The notes under the pieces: generated by a model
Databases searched by the model: none
What the model saw: the letters and a program-made list of their open reading frames with translations, nothing else
Told to the model about the DNA's origin: nothing
Part shown: piece by piece, positions 37,675 to 46,542 of the stretch
Numbering within the stretch: position 1 is the stretch's first letter
Layout: every line of letters begins with the position of its first letter
NCBI GenBank assembly: GCA_009838075.1
Contig: VXSG01000053.1
Span: forward strand, 48,716 to 112,715
Direction: 5' to 3'
DNA: 64,000 nt
Origin: Boseongicola sp. SB0665_bin_10
GTDB taxonomy: Bacteria > Pseudomonadota > Alphaproteobacteria > Rhodobacterales > Rhodobacteraceae
Position numbers and translations under genes: made by a program

Positions 37675-38664
37675 TCAGTTCAGCGCGGCATCCGTGATCA
37701 CGTGCGTCCAGGCCGAGTCACCCGGATCGGCCGTGATCACCGGATCCGAACCGCCCGCAAGAAGCGTGTCGACCGTGCGCTGGAAGTCGGCGGGCACGAG
37801 GGCGCCATTGGAGCCGGCCGTCAGCTTGGCGATCTCGCCCATCATGCGCTTCTGATGCCTTTCCGTCTGGGCGCCCGTCTCGTCATACTCCAGCACGATC
37901 AAGGCCGCCTCCTCCGGGTTGTCTTCGGCATATTTCCAGCCCTTCATCGAGGCGCGCACGAAACGGACAAGCTTGTCGACCTCGCCCGCGTCGCCCAGCT
38001 TGTCCTCAAGGACGTAAAGACCGTCTTCCAGCGTCGCCACGCCCTGGTCCTCGTACTTGAAGACCACGAGGTCGTCGGCGCCCAGCCCGGCATCGATGAC
38101 TTGCCAGTATTCGTTGTAGGTCATGGTCGAGATGCAGGCCGCCTGACCCTGAAGGATCGGGTCGACATTGAAGCCCTGCTTGAGGACCTCGACACCGTCC
38201 GAGCCGCCCTCGGTCGGAATGCCAAGCTGGCTCATCCAGCTCAGGAACGGAAACTCGTTCCCGAAGAACCAGACGCCCAGGGTCTTGCCCTTGAAGTCGT
38301 CCGTCGTGGCCACGCCCGCGTCCTTGCGGCAGGTCAGCATCATGCCGGAAGACTTGAAAGGCTGCGCGATGTTGACGAGCGGAAGACCCTTCTCGCGTGC
38401 GGCAAGCGCCGCCGGCATCCACTCGACGGTCACGTCCGCGCCACCGCCGGCAATGACCTGGGTCGGCGCGATGTCCGGCCCGCCGGGCTTGATGGTGACG
38501 TTCAGGCCCTCTTCCTCGTAGTAGCCGTTCTCAAGCGCCACGTAGTAGCCCGCAAACTGCGCTTGCGTCACCCACTTGAGCTGCAGCGTCAGGTCGTCGA
38601 GGGCGGACGCTTGCGTCCCGCCCAGTGCCAAAGCCGCCGCGGCGGCAAAAACTCGTTTCTTCAT
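37675..38664 (-). CDS. ABC transporter solute-binding protein, NMT1/THI5-like
   Basis: A 329-residue periplasmic protein with a Sec signal (MKKRVFAAAAALALGGTQAS). LTLQLKWVTQAQFAGYYVAL at the mature start is typical of the ThiY/RibY pyrimidine-like binding proteins. The ATG at 38664 has AAGGAGAG upstream; an earlier in-frame ATG is rejected because it lacks both. It belongs to the importer next to dihydropyrimidinase, so a pyrimidine, dihydropyrimidine or hydantoin-like ligand is likely, by context. Confidence 0.87.
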   Translation of the reverse strand: MKKRVFAAAAALALGGTQASALDDLTLQLKWVTQAQFAGYYVALENGYYEEEGLNVTIKPGGPDIAPTQVIAGGGADVTVEWMPAALAAREKGLPLVNIAQPFKSSGMMLTCRKDAGVATTDDFKGKTLGVWFFGNEFPFLSWMSQLGIPTEGGSDGVEVLKQGFNVDPILQGQAACISTMTYNEYWQVIDAGLGADDLVVFKYEDQGVATLEDGLYVLEDKLGDAGEVDKLVRFVRASMKGWKYAEDNPEEAALIVLEYDETGAQTERHQKRMMGEIAKLTAGSNGALVPADFQRTVDTLLAGGSDPVITADPGDSAWTHVITDAALN

Positions 38665-38690
38665 GGCTTCTCTCCTTTCAGCCGTTGTGG

Positions 38691-39533
38691 TCATCGTTGC
38701 GATGGGTGCCAGAACGTCACCCAACGTTCCACGAGCGTGACCGCTCCGTAAAACAGGGTTCCGGCCAATGCCGCCACCGCTATCTCGGACCAGACCATGG
38801 CCAGCTCAAGCGTGCCAACCGACGTGGAGATCCGAAATCCCATTCCCCGCGTGGGCGAACCAAAATACTCGGCGACGATGGCGCCGATCAGGGCAAGCGT
38901 CGTCGCGATCTTGAGCCCGTTGAACACGAACGGCATCGCCGCCGGCGCTCGCAGCTTCAGAAGCGTCTGCCAGTAGCTCGCCGAGTAGGTCCGCATCAGG
39001 TCGCGCTGCATCGCCGCCGTGTCCGCAAGGCCCTGCACGGTGTTCACGAGAACCGGAAAGAACACCATGACGACCACCACCGCGGCCTTGGACTGCCAGT
39101 CGAATCCGAACCAGTTGACCAGGATCGGCGCGGTTCCCACGATCGGCAGCGCGGCCACGAAACTGCCGACCGGGAGCAGTCCGCGCCGCAGAAACATTGA
39201 GCGGTCAATTGCGAGCGCGACGGCGAAGGCCGCGATGCAGCCGATCACGTAGCCGGAAATCGCGCCCTTTAGCGCGGTCTGGCGAAAGTCGGTCCAGAGC
39301 GTGCCGGTCTCGGCCACGAAAGTCTCCGCAATGACCGTCGGCGCGGGCAGGATGACCTGCGGCACGTCCAGGCCGCGCACAACGAGTTCCCAGATCGCCA
39401 GCACGGACAGGCCGAACACGAGCGGCACCGCGACCCGGCCAACATGCGACGAAGCCAGCGCGGAGCCCGCGATGCGCATGTTCAGCCACCATGCAGCCAT
39501 CCAGAGCACGATTGCCGCCAAGACAAGCGTCAT
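38691..39533 (-). CDS. ABC transporter permease of the pyrimidine-catabolism locus
   Basis: A 280-residue SsuC/ThiX-type permease with six or so hydrophobic helices; the cytoplasmic loop is around TYSASYWQTLLKLRAPAAMP. ATG 39533 (MTLVLAAIVLW) gives the first membrane segment; the longer frame upstream is an arginine-rich non-coding extension. It ends 26 bases before the binding-protein ATG. Confidence 0.87.
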   Translation of the reverse strand: MTLVLAAIVLWMAAWWLNMRIAGSALASSHVGRVAVPLVFGLSVLAIWELVVRGLDVPQVILPAPTVIAETFVAETGTLWTDFRQTALKGAISGYVIGCIAAFAVALAIDRSMFLRRGLLPVGSFVAALPIVGTAPILVNWFGFDWQSKAAVVVVMVFFPVLVNTVQGLADTAAMQRDLMRTYSASYWQTLLKLRAPAAMPFVFNGLKIATTLALIGAIVAEYFGSPTRGMGFRISTSVGTLELAMVWSEIAVAALAGTLFYGAVTLVERWVTFWHPSQR

Positions 39534-39732
39534 GACCCGACCCCCGCCAGGACGCGCTGGACGGCATCTCCTCCCGAGCCACGCGCCGCGCGCGGCAGCC
39601 ACCCGGTCGTCGGCAACGCCTCGCCGACCGGCAACGGCGCAGCGCCGTCCAGGGCCGGTGCGCATTTCGCCGGAATGCGCCGCGGCGCGGGCCGCAAGCC
39701 TGGCCGGCCAGGTCTCGTTTCCCGGGCGCGGT

Positions 39733-40599
39733 TCACCTTGCGTACCCCATGCGCAGAAGCGCCAGCGACTGCAGCGCCGCGACGATGCTCACAAGTGCGG
39801 CCGCGAGGCAGGCCGCCGCGATCAGCGCGGACCAGATCATCAGCGGGTTGCCGAACTGGTCGCCGATCAGGATGCGCGCGCCGAGTCCCTGGATCGCGCC
39901 GGTAGGCAATTCGCCCACGATCGTGCCAACCAGCGCCGCCGCGATGCCGACTTTGAGCGACGTAAAGAGATAGGGGACCGAAGCAGGAAGCCGGAGCTTC
40001 CAGAATGTCTGCCCGGCACTCGCGGAATAGGTCTTCATCAGGTCGATCTGCATGGGTCCGGGCGACCTCAGTCCCTTGACCATGCTCACCAGCACGGGAA
40101 AGAAGCAAAGGTACGCCGAGATGATCGCCTTCGGCACCGTGCGGCCCTCGACGCCCAATGTCGCCAGCACCACGATGATCATCGGCGCGATCGCGACGAT
40201 CGGAATGGTCTGACTGATGATGGCCCAGGGCATCAGGCTCATGTTCGCGGTTCTCGAATACACGATCGAAACCGCCATTCCGATTCCGACGGCCGTGCCA
40301 AGAGCGAATCCCCAAAGCGTTGACTGCAACGTGATCCAGCCGTGGAAGACCAGCGAACGTTTCGACGTGACCCTGGTGTCGAGCACGGTCTTCTTCAGTT
40401 CGGCGGCGACCTGGTGCGGCGCCGGCAGGCGCGGGCGGTCCTGGTTCATCGTGTCCGCGACGATGTCCGACAATGTCAGTTCCTGGCCCGCGCGGTCCGC
40501 CTGAGCGACCGTCCAGCCGGCGTTCATCGGCACCACCGCCGCGTACCAAAGCGCGAGAATCGCGGCGAGCACCGCCAGGACCGGCAGGATCCGGTTCAT
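39733..40599 (-). CDS. second ABC transporter permease of the pyrimidine-catabolism locus
   Basis: A 288-residue permease of the same family, starting MNRILPVLAVLAAILALWYA at ATG 40599 (GGCGGAGG upstream). The loop TYSASAGQTFWKLRLPASVP resembles that of the neighbouring permease, so the two are paralogues forming a heterodimeric channel. About 200 C-rich bases separate the two permease genes and contain no gene I can support. Confidence 0.87.
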   Translation of the reverse strand: MNRILPVLAVLAAILALWYAAVVPMNAGWTVAQADRAGQELTLSDIVADTMNQDRPRLPAPHQVAAELKKTVLDTRVTSKRSLVFHGWITLQSTLWGFALGTAVGIGMAVSIVYSRTANMSLMPWAIISQTIPIVAIAPMIIVVLATLGVEGRTVPKAIISAYLCFFPVLVSMVKGLRSPGPMQIDLMKTYSASAGQTFWKLRLPASVPYLFTSLKVGIAAALVGTIVGELPTGAIQGLGARILIGDQFGNPLMIWSALIAAACLAAALVSIVAALQSLALLRMGYAR

Positions 40600-40674
40600 C
40601 CTCCGCCCTCCCCGCCAATGGCATTGCCGCGCGGACACGAGGGCCGCATCGCGCGGAGCCCATGCATGAATCCT

Positions 40675-41460
40675 TCAATCTTCATAGGACTGCCCCGCCC
40701 TCAGGCCCTTGCGCACCCGCTGCGCAACCTCCAGGAATTCGGGCGTGTCGCGGATGTCCAGCGGGCGTTTCCTCGGCAGCGGATTGTCGATGACGTCGGT
40801 TATGCGTCCGGGCCGGGGCGACATGACGACGATCCTCGTCGAAAGGTAGACGGCTTCCGGAATCGAGTGGGTCACGAAGCCAATGGTCTTTCCCGTATGC
40901 TCCCACAGCCCCAGGAGCTGCTCGTTCAGGTGATCCCGCACGATTTCGTCGAGCGCCCCGAACGGCTCGTCCATCAGGAGGATGTCGGCGTCAAAGGCCA
41001 GCGCCCGCGCAATCGAGGCCCGCTGCTGCATGCCGCCCGAGAGCTGCCACGGATGCTTGTTCTCGAAGCCCGACAGCTCCACCAGCTCGAGCACGCGATT
41101 GACGCGGTCAGCCATCTCCGACCTGGAATAGCCCATGATCTCGAGGGGCAGGCGCACGTTTCCGGCAATCGTCCGCCAAGGATACAGGCCCGCCTCCTGG
41201 AACACGTAGCCGTATGCACGGTCGCGGCGCGCCTCGTCCGGACTCGTGCCATTGACCCGGACCTCGCCGCCCGTCGGTTTTTCAAGCCCCGCAACCACGC
41301 GCAGGAACGTCGTCTTTCCGCATCCGGACGGCCCGATGAAAGACACGAACTCCCCCTTGCCGATCTCCAGCGTGACATCCCGCAACGCCTGGATCGCGCC
41401 ATCGCCGGTCTCGAACGTCAGGTCGAGACCATTCGCCTCTATGGCGGCATCCTGTGACAC
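40675..41460 (-). CDS. ABC transporter ATP-binding protein of the pyrimidine-catabolism locus
   Basis: A 261-residue SsuB/ThiZ-type ATPase: Walker A IGPSGCGKTTFLRV, Q-loop VFQEAGLYPWRTI, signature LSGGMQQRASIARALA, Walker B ILLMDEPFGALDE, switch His in FVTHSIPEAVYLS. It lies 22 bases after the dihydropyrimidinase gene. Confidence 0.9.
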   Translation of the reverse strand: MSQDAAIEANGLDLTFETGDGAIQALRDVTLEIGKGEFVSFIGPSGCGKTTFLRVVAGLEKPTGGEVRVNGTSPDEARRDRAYGYVFQEAGLYPWRTIAGNVRLPLEIMGYSRSEMADRVNRVLELVELSGFENKHPWQLSGGMQQRASIARALAFDADILLMDEPFGALDEIVRDHLNEQLLGLWEHTGKTIGFVTHSIPEAVYLSTRIVVMSPRPGRITDVIDNPLPRKRPLDIRDTPEFLEVAQRVRKGLRAGQSYED

Positions 41461-41482
41461 TCCCCGTCCTCCGTCCCGAGCC

Positions 41483-42937
41483 TCAGACCCCGCTCGCGGG
41501 AATGCCCGTCCGCTCGACGGGACGGGGTGCAGTCAGTTCCTTCCAGGACGAGAGCGCCCGGTTCACGGGCGTGTTGGGTTCACGGCGGACGAATTCGCCA
41601 TGGCCTTCCTTTGTCCTGACTTCGCCGTCATGAACCGCGACATGCCCGCGCGTCAGCGTGAAGCGCGGCAAACCCTTGACGTGCTTGCCCTCGAACACGT
41701 TGTAGTCGATGGCAGACTGCTGCCTTTCGGCGCTGATGGTCTTTTCCCTTTGCGGATCCCAGACGACAATGTCGGCATCCGCGCCGACAAGAATCGCGCC
41801 CTTCCTCGGGTAGCAGTTCAGGACCTTCGCGATGTTCGTCGAGGTCACGGCCACGAATTCGTTCGGCGTCAGCCGTCCCGTGTTGACCCCGTGCGTCCAG
41901 AGCATCGGCATCCGGTCTTCCAGCCCGCCGGTGCCGTTGGGAATCTTGGTGAAGTCGCCGACACCGTAGCGCTTCTGCTCGGTCGTGAATGCGCAGTGAT
42001 CCGTGGCAACGACCGAAAGCGAGCCGCTCTGCAGGCCGGCCCACAGCGAATCCTGATGCTTCCTGTTGCGGAATGGCGGCGACATCACCCGGCGCGCGGC
42101 GTGATCCCAGTCAGGGTTGGAATACTCCGACTCGTCCAGCGTGAGGTGCTGGATCAGCGGCTCGCCCCAGACCCTCTTGCCCTGCTGCCGTGCCCGCCGG
42201 ATCGCCTCATGCGCCTCCTCGCAGGAGGTGTGCACGACATAGAGCGGCACGCCCGCCATGTCGGCGATCATGATGGCGCGGTTCGTCGCTTCGCCCTCGA
42301 CCTGCGCGGGGCGGGAATAGGCGTGCGCCTCCGGCCCGGTGTTGCCCTCGGCCATCAGCCTGGCCTGCAGCTCCGCCACGACATCGCCGTTTTCGGCATG
42401 CACCAGCGCTATGCCGCCAAGCTCGGCAAGCCGCCTGAACGACGCGTACATCTCGTCGTCGTTCACCATCAGCGCGCCCTTGTAGGCCATGAAATGCTTG
42501 AAGGTCGTAATGCCTTCCTTCTCGATCACCGAGGCCATCTCGTCGAAAACCTGTTCGCCCCACCATGTCACCGCCATGTGGTAGGAATAGTCGCAATTGG
42601 CCCGCGTCGACTTGTTGTGCCACATGGTCAATGCGTCGTGCAGACCCTGTCCGGGCGACGGCAAGGCGAAGTCGACAACCATCGTGGTGCCGCCGGAAAG
42701 CGCCGCGCGCGTGCCGGACTCGAAGTCGTCCGAACTGTAGGTTCCCATGAACGGCATTTCGAGATGCGTGTGCGGGTCGATGCCTCCAGGCATCACGAAG
42801 CATCCGGTGGCATCGAGCTGCGCGTCGCCGTCCAGTCCATCGCCGATCTCGACGATTCGGCCGGCGTCGATCAGGATGTCCGCCTTGTAGGCAAGGTCAT
42901 GGGTAACGACAGTGCCGTTCTTGATTGCTGTGGTCAT
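41483..42937 (-). CDS. hydA: dihydropyrimidinase / D-hydantoinase
   Basis: A 484-residue cyclic amidohydrolase that opens dihydrouracil or dihydrothymine to the N-carbamoyl beta-amino acid. The binuclear metal site is visible: His56 and His58 in DPHTHLEMPF, the carbamylated Lys at about 153 in FKHFMAYKG, His in LVHAENGD, His in YVVHTSCEEA and Asp in VVATDHCAFTT. ATG 42937 follows GGAGAGG. Second step of reductive pyrimidine catabolism, after PreAT and before the ureidopropionase-type enzyme. Confidence 0.92.
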   Translation of the reverse strand: MTTAIKNGTVVTHDLAYKADILIDAGRIVEIGDGLDGDAQLDATGCFVMPGGIDPHTHLEMPFMGTYSSDDFESGTRAALSGGTTMVVDFALPSPGQGLHDALTMWHNKSTRANCDYSYHMAVTWWGEQVFDEMASVIEKEGITTFKHFMAYKGALMVNDDEMYASFRRLAELGGIALVHAENGDVVAELQARLMAEGNTGPEAHAYSRPAQVEGEATNRAIMIADMAGVPLYVVHTSCEEAHEAIRRARQQGKRVWGEPLIQHLTLDESEYSNPDWDHAARRVMSPPFRNRKHQDSLWAGLQSGSLSVVATDHCAFTTEQKRYGVGDFTKIPNGTGGLEDRMPMLWTHGVNTGRLTPNEFVAVTSTNIAKVLNCYPRKGAILVGADADIVVWDPQREKTISAERQQSAIDYNVFEGKHVKGLPRFTLTRGHVAVHDGEVRTKEGHGEFVRREPNTPVNRALSSWKELTAPRPVERTGIPASGV

Positions 42938-43175
42938 CTTGTCCTCTCCGTTGATAGGCGCTCGGCACGTTCGTCACGATGCGGGGCCGCGATCCAGGAA
43001 AGGCCAAACGCTCCGGCCCGGCCCTCCCGGTCACTGAACGAATCCCTTCGCCGCGGCGCAAGTCGCTGCGGTCCGCGGCCTTCACAACCGCCCCGCGCCT
43101 CTGCCGGCATTCCCGTCGGGCGCCGTTCGCGGTCTCCCTCACCTGCGCCCGCCGAGGCGGGCCATCGAAGTCCCC

Positions 43176-44426
43176 TCACTCCACGATCTCCGCCACGTCG
43201 ACCACGGCGTGAAACAGCACGTCAGCACCCGCCCGCGCCCATTCAGGGGAAATCTCCTCCGCCTCGTTGTGGCTCAGCCCGTCCACGCAGGGACACATCA
43301 CCATCGCCGTCGGGGCCACGTCGTTGATCCAGCAGGCATCGTGACCGGCTCCGCTGACGATGTCCATGTGACTGTAACCAAGTCGATCGGCGGCATCACG
43401 AATTGCATTGACGCAGTTCTCGTCGAAGGCCGGCGGGTCGAATTGGCCGACGATTTCGCATGCAAATCCGGTTCCAATGCCCTCGCAGAGTTTCGGCGCC
43501 CGCTCCATGAACTCGTCGACCATGGCGTTGAGCTTGTCCAGGAGATGCGTGCGCATGTCCACCGTGAACACCACCTTGCCCGGAATGATGTTGCGGCTGT
43601 TCGGATGCACGTCGATGTGGCCGATCGCGCCGACTGCGTTCGGCTGGTTCGCCATGGCGATCTCGTGCACGAGCTCGGTCACAAGGGCCAGCCCGCGGCC
43701 TGCATTCCTGCGCATGTGCATCGGGGTCGAGCCCGTGTGGCTCTCGTTTCCGGTGATCGTGCACTCGATCCAGCGAAGCCCCTGCCCGTGGGTGACGACT
43801 CCAATGTCCTTCCCTTCGGCCTCCAGGACGGGTCCCTGCTCGATATGCAATTCGAAGAAGGCTTTCATCTTCCGGTCGCCGACCGGCTCGACGCCCTTCC
43901 AACCGATGCGCTCCAGCTCGTCGCCGAATCGCTTGCCGTCCGCATCCACGCGGTCATAGGCCCAGTCGCGGTCATGCTTGCCCGCGAAGACTCCCGAGGC
44001 CAGCATGGCCGGGGCGAAGCGCGTGCCCTCCTCGTTTGTCCAGTTGGTCACGACGATGGGATGGCGGGTCCTGACGTCCAGGTCGTTCAACGTCCTGACG
44101 ATTTCAAGGCCGCCCAGAACGCCCAGAACGCCGTCGTACTTGCCCCCCGTAGGCTGCGTGTCGAGATGGCTTCCGACATATACGGGCAATGCGTCCGGAT
44201 CGGCGCCCTCGCGACGGGCGAACATGTTGCCCATCTCGTCGACACCCATCGAGCAGCCGGCCTCTTCGCACCAGCGCTGGAACAGTGCGCGTCCCACGCC
44301 ATCTTCATCTGTCAGGGTCTGGCGATTGTTGCCGCCGGCAATGCCCGGGCCGATCCTGGCCAATTCCATGATCGCGTCCCAGAGACGCTCTCCGTCTATC
44401 CTGAGGTTTTCCCCCGGCGCCGCCAT
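43176..44426 (-). CDS. pydC: M20-family amidohydrolase, beta-ureidopropionase / N-carbamoyl amino acid hydrolase
   Basis: A 416-residue zinc-dependent hydrolase of the HyuC/AllC group. The metal-site motifs GSHLDTQPTGGKYDGVLG, TNWTNEEGTRF and GAGHDACWINDVAPTAMV are present, as is the HIEQGPVLEAEG segment. In this cluster it should remove the carbamoyl group of N-carbamoyl-beta-alanine or its methyl homologue. ATG 44426 (MAAPGENL) is chosen because the longer frame runs into the operator. Divergent from the RutR-like regulator. Confidence 0.88.
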   Translation of the reverse strand: MAAPGENLRIDGERLWDAIMELARIGPGIAGGNNRQTLTDEDGVGRALFQRWCEEAGCSMGVDEMGNMFARREGADPDALPVYVGSHLDTQPTGGKYDGVLGVLGGLEIVRTLNDLDVRTRHPIVVTNWTNEEGTRFAPAMLASGVFAGKHDRDWAYDRVDADGKRFGDELERIGWKGVEPVGDRKMKAFFELHIEQGPVLEAEGKDIGVVTHGQGLRWIECTITGNESHTGSTPMHMRRNAGRGLALVTELVHEIAMANQPNAVGAIGHIDVHPNSRNIIPGKVVFTVDMRTHLLDKLNAMVDEFMERAPKLCEGIGTGFACEIVGQFDPPAFDENCVNAIRDAADRLGYSHMDIVSGAGHDACWINDVAPTAMVMCPCVDGLSHNEAEEISPEWARAGADVLFHAVVDVAEIVE

Positions 44427-44469
44427 GGCCGCACTCCCTCTTGTACACCCTCCCCAACTTCCGGAGAGT

Positions 44470-44485
44470 TTGACCAATTGGTCAG
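44470..44485. promoter_or_regulatory. RutR-type operator
   Basis: TTGACCAATTGGTCAG contains a perfect 14-base palindrome (44471-44484) and fits the E. coli RutR consensus TTGACCAnnTGGTCAA at 15 of 16 positions. Its left half is also a -35-like TTGACC for the regulator gene, with TACCAT at 44494-44499. It lies between the divergent amidohydrolase and TetR genes, so both would be repressed. Confidence 0.85.
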
Positions 44486-44551
44486 GATCACGCTACCATG
44501 GAGTGACGCGCAGTCAAGGATTTCGGTTCGCTCCCCATCACGGAAAACAGA

Positions 44552-45175
44552 ATGGCCATGCCAGAAACATCCGCACGGACGCGGATACAGGAAAAGAACA
44601 TCAGCGCCATCCTGGATGCGGCGCTGGAAGTTTTTTCGGGAGCGGGGTTCCGCGGCGCGACGCTGGACCAGATTGCGCGTGCAGCCAGCCTGTCGAAGCC
44701 AAACCTGCTCTACTACTTCAAGTCCAAGGAAGCCATTCACCGTGCGCTCCTGTCCGAGCTTCTCGATACCTGGCTGGCCCCGCTCCGCACGCTGGATTCC
44801 GGCGGCGAGCCCGTTGACGAGATTGTCCGCTACGTAATGCGGAAGCTCGACATGGCCCGCGAACTGCCGCGCGAGAGCCGCCTGTTCGCGAACGAGATCG
44901 TCCAGGGCGCCCCGCACATTTTCGACATCATCGAGGGGCCGCTGAAGGCGCTGGTCGACGAAAAGGCGTCGTTGATCCGCAAATGGTCGGCCGAGGGCAG
45001 AATTGCGGAGGTGGACCCCTATCACCTGATCTTCTCGATCTGGGCCACGACGCAGCACTACGCGGATTTTGACGCGCAGGTGCGCGGCATTCTCCAGCCC
45101 GAGCGCGATCGGCATTTCGACGATGCCGCAAGGTTTCTCACGCATCTTTACAGCGCGGCCCTGACTCCCGACTGA
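44552..45175 (+). CDS. rutR: TetR-family regulator, RutR-like
   Basis: A 207-residue repressor with the TetR helix-turn-helix (GFRGATLDQIARAASLSKPN then LLYYFKSKEAIH) and the RutR-type C-terminal domain (RLFANEIVQGAPHIFDIIEG). RutR is released from DNA by uracil. The RutR-consensus palindrome 66 bases upstream and the flanking pyrimidine genes agree with this assignment. Confidence 0.9.
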   Translation: MAMPETSARTRIQEKNISAILDAALEVFSGAGFRGATLDQIARAASLSKPNLLYYFKSKEAIHRALLSELLDTWLAPLRTLDSGGEPVDEIVRYVMRKLDMARELPRESRLFANEIVQGAPHIFDIIEGPLKALVDEKASLIRKWSAEGRIAEVDPYHLIFSIWATTQHYADFDAQVRGILQPERDRHFDDAARFLTHLYSAALTPD

Positions 45176-45217
45176 CCAGACCCGGCGTCCCATGCCCCGC
45201 CGGCGACCGGCGTCCTG

Positions 45218-46522
45218 TCACTCGGCCGCGCAGGCGCCCGGATTGTTGGGATGCGTCGTCCAGTTGGCGTAGTCGGCAACGACGTGCTGGCCGGTGCGGA
45301 GGTCAACGTCACCCGGTGCGAGCTCTTCCATTGTGATGCAGTCTTCCACCGGACAGACATTGATACACAGGTTGCAGGCCACGCATTCCTCGTCGATGAC
45401 CTCGAACCTTCTCCCCGGATTCATCGCGATCGCCTGGTGCGACGTGTCCTCGCAGGCCGCGAAGCACCGACCGCAGCCAATGCAGAGATCCTGGTCGATC
45501 CGGGCCTTGGTGACGTAGTTCAGGTTCAGGTACTGCCAGTCGGTGAAGTTTGGCACCGCGCGACCCACGACGTCATCGACCGATGCAAGGCCCTTCTCGT
45601 CCATCCAGTCGCCGAGACCCGAGATCATTTCCTGCACGATCTTGAACCCATAGGTCATGGCGGCCGTGCAGACCTGCACGTTGCCCGCACCAAGCGTCAG
45701 GAATTCCGCCGCGTCGCGCCACGTCGTCACGCCGCCGATGCCGGAGATGGGCAGCCCCTCCGATTCGGCGTCACTTGCGATCTGCGCAACCATGTTGAGC
45801 GCAATGGGCTTGACCGCCGGGCCGCAGAATCCGCCATGCGTGCCCTTGCCGTCGATGGACGGTTCGGGACTGAACGTATCGAGATCAACGGAAGTGATCG
45901 AAGACACGGTGTTGATCAGCGACACGGCATCAGCTCCGCCCGCCTTGGACGCCCGGGCCGGATACCGGATGTCGGTGATGTTGGGCGTCAGCTTCACGAT
46001 GACCGGCATGCGCGTGTTCTGCTTGCACCAGCGCGTCACCATCTCGATGTAGTCGGGCACCTGGCCGACGGCGCTGCCCATGCCGCGCTCGCTCATTCCG
46101 TGCGGACAGCCGAAATTCAGCTCGATGCCGTCGGCACCCGTGTCCTCCACCAGCGGCAGGATCGCCTTCCATGCATCCTCGACGCAGGGCACCATCAGCG
46201 ACACGACGACCGCGCGGTCCGGATAGTCGCGCTTGACCGTCTTGATCTCCTGCAGGTTGGTTTCGAGCGGGCGATCGGTGATGAGTTCGATGTTGTTGAG
46301 ACCCAGCAGGCGCCGGTCGGCGCCCCAGACCGCGCCATAGCGAGGCCCGTTGACGTTGACGATGGGCGGCCCCGCTTCGCCGAGGGTCTTCCAGACCACC
46401 CCTCCCCAACCGGCCTCGAAGGCGCGGCGGACGTTGAACTCCTTGTCGGTGGGTGGCGCCGATGCCAGCCAGAACGGGTTGGGCGACCTGATTCCGACGA
46501 ATTCACATGCCAGGTTGGCCAT
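45218..46522 (-). CDS. preA: NAD-dependent dihydropyrimidine dehydrogenase subunit PreA
   Basis: A 434-residue flavoprotein that reduces uracil and thymine. Residues 1-320 form a dihydroorotate-dehydrogenase-like FMN barrel; Cys139 and His141 in ELNFGCPHGMSERG match the catalytic Cys and its neighbour in mammalian DPD. The C-terminus carries two 4Fe-4S clusters (DLCIGCGRCFAACED and ECVACNLCINVCPVEDC). A very strong AAGGAGGAAA precedes the ATG. It follows preT by about 20 bases. Confidence 0.93.
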   Translation of the reverse strand: MANLACEFVGIRSPNPFWLASAPPTDKEFNVRRAFEAGWGGVVWKTLGEAGPPIVNVNGPRYGAVWGADRRLLGLNNIELITDRPLETNLQEIKTVKRDYPDRAVVVSLMVPCVEDAWKAILPLVEDTGADGIELNFGCPHGMSERGMGSAVGQVPDYIEMVTRWCKQNTRMPVIVKLTPNITDIRYPARASKAGGADAVSLINTVSSITSVDLDTFSPEPSIDGKGTHGGFCGPAVKPIALNMVAQIASDAESEGLPISGIGGVTTWRDAAEFLTLGAGNVQVCTAAMTYGFKIVQEMISGLGDWMDEKGLASVDDVVGRAVPNFTDWQYLNLNYVTKARIDQDLCIGCGRCFAACEDTSHQAIAMNPGRRFEVIDEECVACNLCINVCPVEDCITMEELAPGDVDLRTGQHVVADYANWTTHPNNPGACAAE

Positions 46523-46542
46523 GGCTTTCCTCCTTTCCGGGC

